Below are positions 16,567-26,584 of a stretch of 51,684 nucleotides of DNA, in pieces. Source of the stretch: Alphaproteobacteria bacterium (GTDB lineage: Bacteria; Pseudomonadota; Alphaproteobacteria; Caulobacterales; Parvularculaceae); contig JAADIQ010000085.1 in the NCBI GenBank assembly GCA_013151255.1, positions 1-51,684 of the forward strand. The letters run 5' to 3'. The position numbers and the translations under genes are program-made. The notes beneath the pieces are model-generated. The model was given only the letters and a program-made list of their open reading frames with translations, made no database searches and was not told the DNA's origin. Positions within the stretch are counted from its first letter, which is position 1. Each line of letters begins with the position of its first letter.

Positions 16567-18237
16567 ATGAGCAGACAAACTTCAAAACGATCAGATGCGA
16601 TCACCAAAGGGCCGGCCAAGGCGCCGGCGCGGGCGATGTTGCGCGCTGTGGGCTTTGGCGACAAGAATTTTGCGCAACCGATAGTCGCGGTCGTCAATAC
16701 CTGGTCGACGATAACGCCGTGTAACCTCCATCTTGGCGCGCTCGCCGAACCGGTGCGCGAGGGCGTGCGCGCTGGCGGCGCGACGCCGGTGGATTTCAAC
16801 ACCATCGTGATTTCCGACGGCATCACCATGGGCGGCGAGGGCATGCGCGCCTCACTGATTTCCCGCGAGGTGATCGCCGATTCCATTGAGCTGGTGGTGC
16901 GCGGACATTCGCTCGATGCGGCGGTCATTCTGGTCGGCTGCGACAAGACCATTCCGGCCGCGGCGATGGCGCTGGCGCGGATGGATGTTCCGGGCGTCGT
17001 GCTCTATGGCGGGACCATCATGGCCGGCAATTGCAAAGGCCGTGATATTTCCATTCAGGATGTTTTCGAAGCGGTTGGCGCCCACGCCAAGGGCGATATT
17101 TCCGATAGCGAGCTTGAAGAGATTGAACGCACCGCCTGTCCCGGCGCCGGCGCTTGCGGCGGTCAGTTTACCGCCAACACGATGGCGATGGCGCTGGCTT
17201 TTCTGGGGTTGGCGCCAATGGGCGCGGGCGATCCGCCGGCGACGCATCCGGACAAGGCCGGTGAGGCTGAGCGGTGCGGGCGCCTTGCGGCGGAACTGGC
17301 GGCCAAGGGCGTCGGCGCGCGGCAGTTTATTACCGAGACGTCTTTGCGCAACGCCGCAACTGCTGTCGTCGCCAGCGGCGGCTCAACCAATGCGGTGCTG
17401 CACCTGCCGGCGATTGCCGCCGAAGCCGGGGTGAGATTTTCGATTGATGAATTCGACCGGCTGTCGCGAGAAACGCCGGTCATCACGGATTTAAAACCCG
17501 GCGGGCAGTTTCTCGCGAAAGATCTTTTCGCCGCCGGCGGCATGCGCCTGTTTGGGGCGCGGCTGAAAGACGGCGGCATGCTGGAAGACGCGCCGACTGT
17601 AAGCGGTAATTCTTTGTTTGAAGAACTCAGCTCAGCGCAGGAGACGGCGGGCCAGAAGGTCGTTTCCACCGTCCGCGAACCGTTTAAGAAAACCGGCGGC
17701 TTGCGTATTCTCTATGGCGATATCGCGCCGGAGGGCGCGGTTTTAAAAACCGCCGGTTATAGCGACGGCGCCTTTGAAGGGCGTGCACGGATTTTTGAAA
17801 CCGAGGAAGCCGCCTTCGAGGCGGTCTCAAACCGCGACATCAAAGAAGGCGATGTCGTGGTCATTCGTTATGAGGGCCCGAAAGGCGGGCCCGGCATGCG
17901 CGAGATGTTGGCGGTGACGGCGGCGGTTGCCGGGCAAGGCCTTGCCGGCAAGGTGGCGCTGATTACGGATGGGCGTTTTTCCGGCGCCTCTCACGGCTTT
18001 GTCATCGGCCATGTCTCGCCGGAAGCGGCCGTTGGCGGGCCGATCGGGCTGCTGGAAGAGGGCGACCTCATCACCATTGATGCGCAAGCGCGCCGCATCG
18101 ACGCCGATGTCGATTGGCGCGCGCGCCGCGCCGCCTTCACGCCAAAGCCGCCAAACCGCATGGGCGGCGCCTTCGACAAATACGCAAAACTTGTTTCCTC
18201 GGCGTCCAAGGGCGCCGTCACCATTGAGACGGACTGA
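16567..18237 (+). CDS. ilvD: Dihydroxy-acid dehydratase IlvD
   Basis: Fe-S dehydratase that converts dihydroxy-acids to 2-keto acids, the third common step of isoleucine/valine synthesis. It has 556 residues. Cluster cysteines are in [17 protein letters not shown] and [37 protein letters not shown] closes the active site. It is the first structural gene after the attenuator, 26 bases past the T-run. A weak Shine-Dalgarno precedes ATG 16567. At 556 residues, with this cysteine spacing, it belongs to the IlvD/Edd family. A sugar-acid dehydratase is less likely given the neighbours. Confidence 0.95.
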   Translation: MSRQTSKRSDAITKGPAKAPARAMLRAVGFGDKNFAQPIVAVVNTWSTITPCNLHLGALAEPVREGVRAGGATPVDFNTIVISDGITMGGEGMRASLISREVIADSIELVVRGHSLDAAVILVGCDKTIPAAAMALARMDVPGVVLYGGTIMAGNCKGRDISIQDVFEAVGAHAKGDISDSELEEIERTACPGAGACGGQFTANTMAMALAFLGLAPMGAGDPPATHPDKAGEAERCGRLAAELAAKGVGARQFITETSLRNAATAVVASGGSTNAVLHLPAIAAEAGVRFSIDEFDRLSRETPVITDLKPGGQFLAKDLFAAGGMRLFGARLKDGGMLEDAPTVSGNSLFEELSSAQETAGQKVVSTVREPFKKTGGLRILYGDIAPEGAVLKTAGYSDGAFEGRARIFETEEAAFEAVSNRDIKEGDVVVIRYEGPKGGPGMREMLAVTAAVAGQGLAGKVALITDGRFSGASHGFVIGHVSPEAAVGGPIGLLEEGDLITIDAQARRIDADVDWRARRAAFTPKPPNRMGGAFDKYAKLVSSASKGAVTIETD

Positions 18238-18274
18238 AAATCTCCAAACAAATTTAGAACCAAGGACGACGACA

Positions 18275-19285
18275 ATGAAACTTTACACCCAGGATGATGC
18301 AAACCCCGCCGCGGTAAAATCTGGACCGGTCGCCGTCATCGGCTATGGCAGCCAGGGCCGGGCCCATGCTTTGAACCTTAAAAACTCCGGTTGCGACGTC
18401 ATTGTCGGCGTGCGTCCGGGCGGGCCGAGCGCAAAACGCGCGGCCGAAGACGGGCTTGAGGTGGCGAGCATTGCCAGAGCGGCGGCGAATGCGCGCCTGA
18501 TTGCCATCCTGACGCCGGATATGAGCCATGAGCAGATTTTCAACGATGAAATCGCCCCAGAGCTAAAAGACGGCGATACGATTTTATTCGCACACGGATT
18601 TACGGTGCTGTATGAGCGCGTCAAGCCGCCGCAAGGCGTCGATGTGGTTCTGGTGGCGCCAAAAGGCCCGGGCGATCTTGTGCGCCGTGAATATGAGCGC
18701 GGGCGCGGCGTGCCGTGTCTTTTTGCTGTGCATCAAGACGCCAGCGGCAAGGCCAAGGAAAGAGCGCTTGCCTATGCGAGCCTCATCGGCGGCACGGCGG
18801 CGGGCGCGATTGAAACCACCTTCCGGGAAGAAACCGAAACCGACTTGTTCGGCGAGCAGGCGGTGTTGTGCGGCGGCGCGACGGAGCTGGTGCTGGCCGG
18901 GTTCGAGACGCTGACCGACGCCGGCTACAAGCCCGAGGTCGCCTATTATGAATGTCTGCATGAATTAAAGCTCATCGTTGACCTTCTCTATGAGGGCGGT
19001 CTGGCGAAGATGCATGAGTTTATTTCCGAGACCGCGATTTACGGCGACCTCACATCCGGCCCGCGGATTATCAATGACGAAACCCGCACACGGATGCGCG
19101 AAGTGTTGGGCGATATTCAGTCGGGCAAGTTTGCGCGCGACTGGGTTGCGGAAAATGAATCCGGCAAGGTTCAATATGACAAAATGCTGGCGGCCGACCT
19201 TGCGCATCCGATTGAAAAAACCGGCAAGGAATTGCGCGAGCTGATGGCGTGGCTACAGCCAGGCGCTGAGAGCAATAAAACTTGA
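18275..19285 (+). CDS. ilvC: Ketol-acid reductoisomerase IlvC (class I)
   Basis: Mg- and NADPH-dependent isomerisation and reduction of acetolactate/acetohydroxybutyrate. It has 336 residues, so short class I. The Rossmann motif is [16 protein letters not shown] and the cofactor loop [13 protein letters not shown]. Metal ligands are in GEQAVLCGG and [13 protein letters not shown], and SETAIYGDL is present. ATG 18275 matches the family N-terminus [10 protein letters not shown]; the open frame upstream is only overlap with ilvD. AAGGA at 18262-18266 is the ribosome binding site. The gene lies 37 bases after ilvD in the attenuated operon. Confidence 0.95.
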   Translation: MKLYTQDDANPAAVKSGPVAVIGYGSQGRAHALNLKNSGCDVIVGVRPGGPSAKRAAEDGLEVASIARAAANARLIAILTPDMSHEQIFNDEIAPELKDGDTILFAHGFTVLYERVKPPQGVDVVLVAPKGPGDLVRREYERGRGVPCLFAVHQDASGKAKERALAYASLIGGTAAGAIETTFREETETDLFGEQAVLCGGATELVLAGFETLTDAGYKPEVAYYECLHELKLIVDLLYEGGLAKMHEFISETAIYGDLTSGPRIINDETRTRMREVLGDIQSGKFARDWVAENESGKVQYDKMLAADLAHPIEKTGKELRELMAWLQPGAESNKT

Positions 19286-19333
19286 TGGATTAAAGGCGCA
19301 GGCCCTTTGGGCCAAGCCGAACGAGGCATGAAG

Positions 19334-21160
19334 ATGATGACGCTGTTGGATAAAACTGAAGCTCGCGCGCCTGCGCAATCGGCGCCGGTCGCAGAGCTGG
19401 AACCGACGCAAAAAGCCGGCGCTGAATTGCTGCTCGATGCGCTGGAAGAGCAGGGCGTTGAGGTTATTTTTGGCTATCCCGGCGGCGCGGTCCTGCCGAT
19501 TTATGATGCGCTTCATCAACGCGAGACCATCCGCCACGTCATGGTGCGCCATGAACAAGGCGCGGTGCATGCAGCTGAAGGCTATGCGCGTTCCAGCGGC
19601 AAGGTCGGCGTTGTTCTGGTAACGTCGGGGCCGGGCGCCACCAATGCGGTGACCGGGCTCACCGATGCGTTGCTCGATTCCATTCCTCTGGTGTGCATCA
19701 CCGGACAGGTGGCGCGCGGGCTGATCGGCACGGACGCATTTCAGGAATGCGATACCATCGGTATCACCCGCGCCTGCACCAAACACAACTACCTCGTTGG
19801 CGATGCGCGCGATTTGCCGGCGATTGTACATGAGGCGTTTCATGTGGCGCGCAATGGTCGGCCCGGCCCGGTGCTGATCGATATTCCCAAGGACGTGCAA
19901 TTTGAAAGGGCCGAATACGTCACCCGCCGCGTCGCGCGCCAACGCAATTGCATCGTTACGCCGCCAGTGCAACCAAAGGAAATTGAACGCGCGGTCGAGC
20001 TGATGCGCCAAGCGCACCGGCCAGTGTTTTATACCGGCGGCGGAGTGATTAACGCTGGCGTTGAGGCGAGCGCCGCGCTTCGGGCGTTAGCGCGCGAGAC
20101 CGGCTTTCCGGTGACCTCAACCTTGATGGGGCTCGGCGCTTTTCCGGCGTCTGACCCGCAATGGCTCGGCATGCTCGGCATGCATGGCAGTTTTGAAGCC
20201 AATAATGCGATGCATGGCTGTGATTTAATGATCGCCGTCGGCGCCCGGTTTGACGACCGCGTCACTGGCCGGCTCGATGCGTTCTCTCCCGGCTCGCGGA
20301 AAATCCAGATCGATATTGATCCGTCCTCAGTCAACAAAATCGTCAAGGTTGATATGCCGATTATTGGAGATGCGGGCACTATTTTGGAGGCGTTGCTGAC
20401 GCAATGGCGCAAGCGTGAGAACGAAGCCGCGGCGGCTCGTTCGCGTTTGTCTGAATGGAACGCGCAAATTCAAACATGGCGGGGCAAGAATTCCTTTGCC
20501 TTTAAAAACTCTGACCAGGTCATCAAACCGCAATTTGCGATTGAACGCCTCTATCAGATGACCCGCGGCAAGGACGTTTATATAACGACTGAAGTTGGCC
20601 AGCATCAAATGTGGGCCGCGCAGCATTTTCACTTTGACGACCCCAACCGGTGGATGACATCCGGCGGTCTCGGCACCATGGGTTACGGCCTGCCGGCGGC
20701 GATTGGCGTGCAGATCGCCCATCCCGATGCATTGGTGATCGATATTGCCGGCGACGCCTCGGTGCAGATGATGATGCAGGAGATGTCAACGGCGATCCAA
20801 CATGATTTGCCGGTTAAAATATTTATTCTGAACAATGAATATCTTGGCATGGTGCGGCAATGGCAGGAGTTGCTGCATGACGGCCGCTATTCGCACACCT
20901 ATTCTGAAAGCCTGCCGGATTTCGTCAAGCTCGCCGAAGCTTATGGCGGCGCCGGATTGCGGGTGGAAAAACCGGGCGAGCTTGATGATGCGATTAAAGA
21001 GATGCTGGCGATAGACAAACCCGTGCTGTTCGATTGCCGTGTCAGTGGTGAAGAAAATGTCTTCCCGATGATCCCTTCGGGCGCGGCGCATAATCAAATG
21101 TTGTTTGGCGGCGCTTTCACGGGCGATGAAGTCAGCAAGGAAGGGCGCGTGCAGGTATAA
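19334..21160 (+). CDS. ilvB: Acetolactate synthase large (catalytic) subunit
   Basis: ThDP-dependent condensation of pyruvate with pyruvate or 2-ketobutyrate. It has 608 residues. The PYR domain has VIFGYPGGAVLPIYDAL, the catalytic glutamate in VRHEQGAVHAAEGYAR and TSGPGATN. A central FAD-type domain follows. The ThDP-binding segment is IAGDASVQMMMQEMSTA ending with ILNN; GDAS instead of GDGS is, to my knowledge, usual in alphaproteobacterial enzymes. GAGG at 19323-19326 fits ATG 19334 best (ATG 19328 is too close). A small hairpin GGCCC-ttt-GGGCC (19301-19313) lies between ilvC and this gene. The stop TAA shares its last A with the ilvN ATG. Confidence 0.95.
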   Translation: MMTLLDKTEARAPAQSAPVAELEPTQKAGAELLLDALEEQGVEVIFGYPGGAVLPIYDALHQRETIRHVMVRHEQGAVHAAEGYARSSGKVGVVLVTSGPGATNAVTGLTDALLDSIPLVCITGQVARGLIGTDAFQECDTIGITRACTKHNYLVGDARDLPAIVHEAFHVARNGRPGPVLIDIPKDVQFERAEYVTRRVARQRNCIVTPPVQPKEIERAVELMRQAHRPVFYTGGGVINAGVEASAALRALARETGFPVTSTLMGLGAFPASDPQWLGMLGMHGSFEANNAMHGCDLMIAVGARFDDRVTGRLDAFSPGSRKIQIDIDPSSVNKIVKVDMPIIGDAGTILEALLTQWRKRENEAAAARSRLSEWNAQIQTWRGKNSFAFKNSDQVIKPQFAIERLYQMTRGKDVYITTEVGQHQMWAAQHFHFDDPNRWMTSGGLGTMGYGLPAAIGVQIAHPDALVIDIAGDASVQMMMQEMSTAIQHDLPVKIFILNNEYLGMVRQWQELLHDGRYSHTYSESLPDFVKLAEAYGGAGLRVEKPGELDDAIKEMLAIDKPVLFDCRVSGEENVFPMIPSGAAHNQMLFGGAFTGDEVSKEGRVQV

Positions 21161-21699
21161 TGGAAAACGCTTCCGTATATCCGGTCCCGCAAGAAGAGGC
21201 CGCCGTGGCTGAGAGCATTCTGGCGGTGATTGTCGACAATGAGCCGGGCGTCCTGTCGCGGGTGATCGGGTTGATATCTGCGCGCGGATATAACATCGAA
21301 AGCCTGACGGTTGCTGAGGTTGACGCCGAAAAACATCGCTCGCGCATCACGGTCGTCACGCGCGGCACGCCGCAAAAAATTGAACAGATTAAAGCCCAGC
21401 TCGGCCGCCTCGTGCCGGTGCGCCGGGTGATTGACATCAGCGAGGAAACCGACGCGCTGACGCGCGAGCTGGCGCTTGTCAAAATCGTCTCGACCGGTGA
21501 CAAACGCGTTGAAGCGATGCGGTTGGCAGAAATCTTTCGCGCCCGGCCACTCGATACAACGCATACGTCGTTTATCTTCGAGGTCACCGGCGCGCGCGAT
21601 AAAATCAATGCATTTTTAGACCTGTTAAAACCACTGGGGCTGACGGAAGTCTCGCGCACTGGCGTGTTGTCTATCCGCCGCGGCTCGGAGGCTGAATAA
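21160..21699 (+). CDS. ilvN: Acetolactate synthase small (regulatory) subunit
   Basis: Regulatory subunit that gives valine feedback to the large subunit. It has 179 residues. An N-terminal ACT domain (ILAVIVDNEPGVLSRVIGLISARGYNIESL, residues about 20-48) is followed by the small-subunit C-terminal domain (ELALVKI... to SRTGVLSIRRG). It is translationally coupled to ilvB by one shared base (TAATG). It may also be named ilvH. It is the last gene of the ilv block before the leuA leader. Confidence 0.94.
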   Translation: MENASVYPVPQEEAAVAESILAVIVDNEPGVLSRVIGLISARGYNIESLTVAEVDAEKHRSRITVVTRGTPQKIEQIKAQLGRLVPVRRVIDISEETDALTRELALVKIVSTGDKRVEAMRLAEIFRARPLDTTHTSFIFEVTGARDKINAFLDLLKPLGLTEVSRTGVLSIRRGSEAE

Positions 21700-21740
21700 T
21701 CATATGACCCATTGCCGCCAAAAATACCTATCCACTCGAC

Positions 21741-21804
21741 TTAGTCCCGCGCGGAACAAAATTCCGCGCAAGAGAAGCATTTAACGGATACAACAAGGGA
21801 CTAA
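21741..21804 (+). promoter_or_regulatory. Structured leuA leader that can pair away the ribosome binding site
   Basis: Two perfect 8-base helices are nested and adjacent: outer TTAGTCCC (21741-21748) with GGGACTAA (21797-21804), and inner GCGCGGAA (21749-21756) with TTCCGCGC (21762-21769), separated by an asymmetric 27-base strand (21770-21796). The outer 3' arm contains GGGA of the leuA Shine-Dalgarno AAGGGA (21795-21800), eight bases from ATG 21809, so folding should block leuA translation. A 26-codon ORF (21704-21784) crosses both 5' arms and could couple translation to folding. I know no named riboswitch with this layout. Confidence 0.6.
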
Positions 21805-21808
21805 AACG

Positions 21809-23350
21809 ATGACAGATGATCATGTGAAAATTTTCGACACTACCTTGCGCGACGGCGAACAGGCGCCGGGTTTTTCAATGGCGACGGACGCCAAACTGAT
21901 AATCGCGCGGGCGCTGCGCGATTTGAATGTCGATATTATCGAGGCGGGATTTGCCGCCGCTTCGCCAGGCGATGCGGCGGCTGTGCGGGCTGTGGCGGAG
22001 GAAATTGAAGGCCCGCGCATCTGTTCGCTGGCGCGGTTGACAGGCGGCGATATCGACGCTGCGGGTATGGCGCTTGAACCTGCAAAATCGAAACGAATTC
22101 ATACCTTTATCGGAACAAGCCCACTTCACCGTGAAGCTAAGCTGAAGCTGACCAAGGCGCAAATTCTCACTCGGATTTCCGATTTGGTGGCGCATGCTAA
22201 GTCGATTTGCGACGACGTTGAATTCTCGCCCGAAGACGCCATTCGCACCGAGCGCGACTATCTGGTTGAGACGGTTCAGGCGGCGATTGAGGCGGGCGCG
22301 ACGACAATAAATATTCCCGATACTGTCGGTTATACGACGCCGGAAGAAATTACCGATCTGTTCCAGTTTTTACGCGCTAACGCGCCCGGTGGGAGCGATG
22401 TTATATTCAGCACCCATTGCCATGACGATCTCGGCATGGCGGTCGCTAACAGCCTTGCGGCAGTGCGCGGCGGCGCGCGGCAAATTGAATGCGCGATCAA
22501 CGGCATTGGCGAGCGGGCGGGGAATTGCTCGCTCGAAGAAGCGGTGATGGCGATGGCGACGCGTAAGGATTTTTTCCGCGTGTCGACGCAAGTTGAAACC
22601 ACGAAGATTTTCGCCGCCAGCGTCGCGCTGGCGCGCGTCACCCACAATCCTATTCCCCGCAACAAAGCCATCGTCGGCAAAAACGCCTTCGCCCATGAGG
22701 CCGGCATTCACCAGCACGGCGTGTTGGCGAACAAGCGCACCTATGAAATCATGGACGCCGAGGCTGTCGGCATGCCGTCCAACTCGATTGTGCTTGGCAA
22801 GCATTCCGGCAAGCATGCGCTGCGGTCGCGCATTGAAGCGCTGGAGCTGAGCGCGACGCCGGAACGCCTTGATGAGCTGTTCGTCAAGTTCAAACGCCTG
22901 GCGGACGCCCAGCGTGAGGTCACTGACGCCGATGTCGTGCGCCTCGTCACCGGCTCGAACAAACGCCCGGGCCGGGCCGGGCCCTGGCGGTTGCGGCGGG
23001 TCGAATTGCGGGTCGAACTGGATGAAGACACGCCCCCCTATGCGCGCATTGGCCTCGAGCATGAAAACGGCGAGCGCCAGACCGTCACTTGCGAAGGCGA
23101 GGGGCCGTTTGATGCGGCCTTCAATGCGGTTTGCGCTATTGCTGGCGTCGAAGGGCGGATTTTGACGCTCGACATTCACCATGTCGCCAGTGCGGAAGAG
23201 GGGATCGTTCGCGCTGAAACGCTAATTGAAATTGGCGATCAGGAATTTCTCGGCACGGTGAGAGAAATTGATGTCGCCCATGCGGCAGTTGGCGCGTTTG
23301 TGGTGGCGATCAATCAATGCGTTTCCGGTCGCAAAGTAGCGGCGGCCTGA
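21809..23350 (+). CDS. leuA: 2-isopropylmalate synthase LeuA
   Basis: Condenses acetyl-CoA with 2-ketoisovalerate, the committed leucine step. It has 513 residues, the LeuA type 1 length. The HMGL-like barrel starts KIFDTTLRDGEQAPGFSM with the metal aspartate, and includes HCHDDLGMAVANSLAAV and the NGIGERAGN loop. HEAGIHQHGVL and LGKHSGKHALRSR mark the subdomains. The C-terminal allosteric leucine-binding domain (about residues 390-510) is present. Expression is probably controlled by the structured leader just upstream. The spacing to leuC is 3 bases, so leuACDB is one operon. Confidence 0.95.
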   Translation: MTDDHVKIFDTTLRDGEQAPGFSMATDAKLIIARALRDLNVDIIEAGFAAASPGDAAAVRAVAEEIEGPRICSLARLTGGDIDAAGMALEPAKSKRIHTFIGTSPLHREAKLKLTKAQILTRISDLVAHAKSICDDVEFSPEDAIRTERDYLVETVQAAIEAGATTINIPDTVGYTTPEEITDLFQFLRANAPGGSDVIFSTHCHDDLGMAVANSLAAVRGGARQIECAINGIGERAGNCSLEEAVMAMATRKDFFRVSTQVETTKIFAASVALARVTHNPIPRNKAIVGKNAFAHEAGIHQHGVLANKRTYEIMDAEAVGMPSNSIVLGKHSGKHALRSRIEALELSATPERLDELFVKFKRLADAQREVTDADVVRLVTGSNKRPGRAGPWRLRRVELRVELDEDTPPYARIGLEHENGERQTVTCEGEGPFDAAFNAVCAIAGVEGRILTLDIHHVASAEEGIVRAETLIEIGDQEFLGTVREIDVAHAAVGAFVVAINQCVSGRKVAAA

Positions 23351-23353
23351 GAG

Positions 23354-24805
23354 ATGAAAAATGAAATGAGTGAAGAAATGTCGCCGCGATCTTTGTTTGA
23401 CAAACTCTGGGACGCGCATGTGGTCGTTGCCGAGACCCGGGAAACACCGGCGGTGCTTTATATCGATTTGCATCTCGTCCATGAGGTGACGTCGCCGCAG
23501 GCGTTTTCGGTATTGGCGGAGCGCGATTTGTTGGTGCGCCGTCCCGACCTGACTATCGCAACGCTTGACCATTCCACGCCGACATCGCCGCCAAAACCCA
23601 ATGGCGAGCTTGCCTATGCAACACCGCAAGCCAAGCGGCAGGTGGACAGGCTGATTAAAAACTGCGCCCACCACAAAGTCCGCCTGCTCGGCCTTGGCGA
23701 TCCGCGGCGCGGCATCGTCCATGTGATCGGCCCCGAGCTTGGCCTCACCCAGCCGGGAAAAACAATTGTCTGCGGTGACAGTCACACCTCGACCCATGGC
23801 GCTTTCGGCGCGCTCGCCTTTGGTATTGGCACGACGGAAGTCGGGCATGTGCTGGCGACCCAATGCGTCCTTCAGCGCAAACCAAAATCGATGCGGGTTA
23901 CTTTCGATGGCGCATTGCCCGCGGGCGTTACCGCCAAGGATATGGCGCTTTATATGATCGCCGAAGTCGGCGCCAGCGGCGGGCAAGGCTATGCGATGGA
24001 GTTCGCTGGCGAGGCGGTGCGCGCTCTGTCCATGGAAGGGCGGATGACATTGTGCAACATGTCGATTGAAGCTGGCGCCAGGTTCGGCATGATCGCGCCG
24101 GATGAGACGACGGTTGATTACCTGCAAAATCGCGAACAGGCGCCGCAAGGCGCGGCGTGGGAACGCGCGGTCCGACGTTGGCAATCGCTGCCGAGCGACG
24201 ACGGCGCCATGTTCGACAGGGAAATCGACATCGATGCGTCAAATATCCGCCCGATGATCACCTATGGCGTGTCGCCGGATGCGGCCGCCGCGGTTGATGC
24301 TTCGGCCCCGCAAGCGCAATCAGACGCGGACCGTCTGGCGCTGGACTATATGGAAATCAAGCCGGGACGGCCATTCTCCGCGACACAAGTCGATCGTGTG
24401 TTTATCGGCAGCTGCACCAATTCGCGACTGTCTGATCTGCGCGAGGCCGCCGATATTATGCGCGGGCGCAAGGTCAACGACAAAGTCGTGGCGCTGGTTG
24501 TGCCGGGGTCTGTGGCGATCAAACGCGCGGCGGAAGCAGAAGGCCTCGATAAAGTCTTTATTGATGCGGGGGCGCAGTGGCGCGAGCCGGGATGTTCCAT
24601 GTGTATCGCCATGAATGGCGATCAGGGCGCGCCGGGCGAGTTGGTTGTCTCGACTTCAAATAGAAACTTTGTCGGCCGGCAGGGCAAAGGCGTGCGCACC
24701 GTGCTCGCCAGCCCCGCAACCGCCGCCGCCTCGGCCATTGAAGGCCGCATCGCCGATCCGCGAAACTATCACGTCAACAAGATGGAGCAGGCTGATGTCG
24801 CTTGA
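23354..24805 (+). CDS. leuC: 3-isopropylmalate dehydratase large subunit LeuC
   Basis: 4Fe-4S aconitase-family subunit that isomerises 2- to 3-isopropylmalate with LeuD. It has 483 residues. [11 protein letters not shown] opens the protein, followed by [34 protein letters not shown], and the cluster cysteines in [14 protein letters not shown] and [11 protein letters not shown]. The Met at 23366 ([13 protein letters not shown]) is an alternative start, since GAG is weakly placed before 23354. The stop overlaps the leuD start by 11 bases. Confidence 0.95.
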   Translation: MKNEMSEEMSPRSLFDKLWDAHVVVAETRETPAVLYIDLHLVHEVTSPQAFSVLAERDLLVRRPDLTIATLDHSTPTSPPKPNGELAYATPQAKRQVDRLIKNCAHHKVRLLGLGDPRRGIVHVIGPELGLTQPGKTIVCGDSHTSTHGAFGALAFGIGTTEVGHVLATQCVLQRKPKSMRVTFDGALPAGVTAKDMALYMIAEVGASGGQGYAMEFAGEAVRALSMEGRMTLCNMSIEAGARFGMIAPDETTVDYLQNREQAPQGAAWERAVRRWQSLPSDDGAMFDREIDIDASNIRPMITYGVSPDAAAAVDASAPQAQSDADRLALDYMEIKPGRPFSATQVDRVFIGSCTNSRLSDLREAADIMRGRKVNDKVVALVVPGSVAIKRAAEAEGLDKVFIDAGAQWREPGCSMCIAMNGDQGAPGELVVSTSNRNFVGRQGKGVRTVLASPATAAASAIEGRIADPRNYHVNKMEQADVA

Positions 24806-25385
24806 GCCGATCGAAAAACTCACCTCGCGCACGATTGTGTTGCGGCAGGAAAATATTGACACGGACCAAATCATCCCGGCGCGATTTTTAACCACCACCA
24901 CGCGCAAAGGGCTTGGCAAGTCGGTGTTTTTTGACTGGCGCTATAATTCAGAAGGCAGGCTGCGCAATGACAGCCCGCTCGATGGGTTTAATCCGGCGGA
25001 ATATAGGATTTTGGTGGCGGGATCGAATTTTGGTTGCGGTTCCTCGCGCGAACATGCGCCCTGGGCGCTCGCCGATTTCGGGTTTCGCGCCATCATCAGC
25101 TCTGACATTGCCGATATTTTCAAAAGCAATGCATTGAAAAACGGTCTGTTGCCGCTTGAGGTTGATGACAAAACCCACCGCCGGCTTCTGGCCGCGCCGG
25201 GGGAAGAAATCTCGGTCGATCTGGTGAGCCAGACCGTGCGGTTCGGCGAGGAGGGATGGCAGACCGTCTTTCGGGTAGACCCGTTTGCGCGGCGCTGCAT
25301 GCTCGACGGCGTAGACCCGCTGGGGCATTTAATGAACCAGCTTGCGGTCATTGAGAAATATGAAGAGGAACGGCGTGGGCTTTAA
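24795..25385 (+). CDS. leuD: 3-isopropylmalate dehydratase small subunit LeuD
   Basis: Swivel-domain partner of LeuC, 196 residues, usual size. Landmarks: [14 protein letters not shown] near residue 20, [19 protein letters not shown] and the family's [28 protein letters not shown] 24795 lies inside the last codons of leuC, in another frame, and gives the expected N-terminus [16 protein letters not shown]. The 3' end overlaps the leuB start region, so leuC-leuD-leuB are tightly coupled. Confidence 0.95.
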   Translation: MSLEPIEKLTSRTIVLRQENIDTDQIIPARFLTTTTRKGLGKSVFFDWRYNSEGRLRNDSPLDGFNPAEYRILVAGSNFGCGSSREHAPWALADFGFRAIISSDIADIFKSNALKNGLLPLEVDDKTHRRLLAAPGEEISVDLVSQTVRFGEEGWQTVFRVDPFARRCMLDGVDPLGHLMNQLAVIEKYEEERRGL

Positions 25386-26421
25386 TATTACTTATCTGCC
25401 GGGCGACGGCGTTGGACCGGAAGTCGCGGGCGCGGCGCGAAGAGTTGCGCAACAGGCTGCGGAAAAGTTTTCGCTTTCACTTGCCTTTCACGAGTTTCCA
25501 TTTGGCGGCGCGGCGATTGACGCCCATGGCGATCCGTTTCCGCCCGTCACCAGACGCGCTTGTGCGGAGGCGGATGCGGTGCTTCTGGGCGCCGTTGGCG
25601 GGCCCAAATGGGATGGCGGTGCGCTGCGTCCTGAAGCCGGGCTTTTGGACTTGCGCAAAATGCTCGGCCTTTACGCAAATTTGCGTCCAATCCGCATCAT
25701 GGCGGGGATGGAAGCGTTGTCGCCGCTGAAGAGTGAGCGCGCGCACGATGTTGATATCCTATTTGTCCGTGAACTGACGGGCGGGATTTATTTCGGCAAG
25801 CGGGTTGAGGGCGCTGAATATGCAAGCGATGAATGCGCTTATTCGCGGGAGGAAGTCGAGCGCGTGGCGCGGGTTGCGTTTGAGGCGGCGCGCGGCCGCA
25901 ACGGCAGGCTGGCCTCAGTCGATAAAGCCAACGTCCTGGCGACCAGCCGGCTCTGGCGCAGTGTTGTGAATGCGCTACATACCAGCGATTACAGCGATGT
26001 CGAACTTGAGCATGTGCTGGTCGACGCCATGGCGATGAAACTTATACAGCGCCCGGCCGCGTTTGATGTGGTCCTTACCGAGAACATGTTCGGCGATATT
26101 TTAAGCGATGAGGCCTCGGTCATTATCGGTTCTATCGGGCTCGCGCCATCAGCTTCGCTGGGCGACGGTAAGGCGGGGCTTTATGAGCCGATCCATGGCT
26201 CGGCGCCGGATATCGCCGGCCAGGACAAGGCCAATCCTGCGGGCGCGATATTGAGCGCGGCGATGATGTTCCGCCATAGCTTTGACGCAGAAGCGCCAGC
26301 CAAAGCGATTGAGAAAGCCGTCGAGACGGTGCTGGCGGCGGGCCATGGCACGAGCGACATTGGCGGAACTGACGGATGCGCGGCATTTTCTGAGCGGGTT
26401 GTCGCGCAACTGGCGGATTGA
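25375..26421 (+). CDS. leuB: 3-isopropylmalate dehydrogenase LeuB
   Basis: NAD-dependent oxidative decarboxylation of 3-isopropylmalate. About 348 residues. Landmarks: YLPGDGVGPEV, LLGAVGGPKWD, LRKMLGLYANLRPI, VRELTGGIYFGKR, DKANVLATSRLWR, and the metal site TENMFGDILSDEASVI. GSAPDIAGQDKANP binds NAD. I prefer GTG 25375 because GAGGA lies six bases upstream and [12 protein letters not shown] matches the family N-terminus; ATG 25360 (six more codons before GF) is the alternative. Either start overlaps leuD. It ends the amino-acid supercluster; 163 bases without a gene follow. Confidence 0.94.
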   Translation: MGFNITYLPGDGVGPEVAGAARRVAQQAAEKFSLSLAFHEFPFGGAAIDAHGDPFPPVTRRACAEADAVLLGAVGGPKWDGGALRPEAGLLDLRKMLGLYANLRPIRIMAGMEALSPLKSERAHDVDILFVRELTGGIYFGKRVEGAEYASDECAYSREEVERVARVAFEAARGRNGRLASVDKANVLATSRLWRSVVNALHTSDYSDVELEHVLVDAMAMKLIQRPAAFDVVLTENMFGDILSDEASVIIGSIGLAPSASLGDGKAGLYEPIHGSAPDIAGQDKANPAGAILSAAMMFRHSFDAEAPAKAIEKAVETVLAAGHGTSDIGGTDGCAAFSERVVAQLAD

Positions 26422-26584
26422 AGCTGGCGCCGTCATTAAATTAATATCTATACAGACTAATACCACACATTCATAGCGCGCCAAAATGCGTCGCATCCGT
26501 CGGGTGACAATGCTGACGGAGGGGGCTAACCTGCCGCCGGAATCGCGGGGCGCGCGCCTGCGACCTTATATATAGGAGCACATT

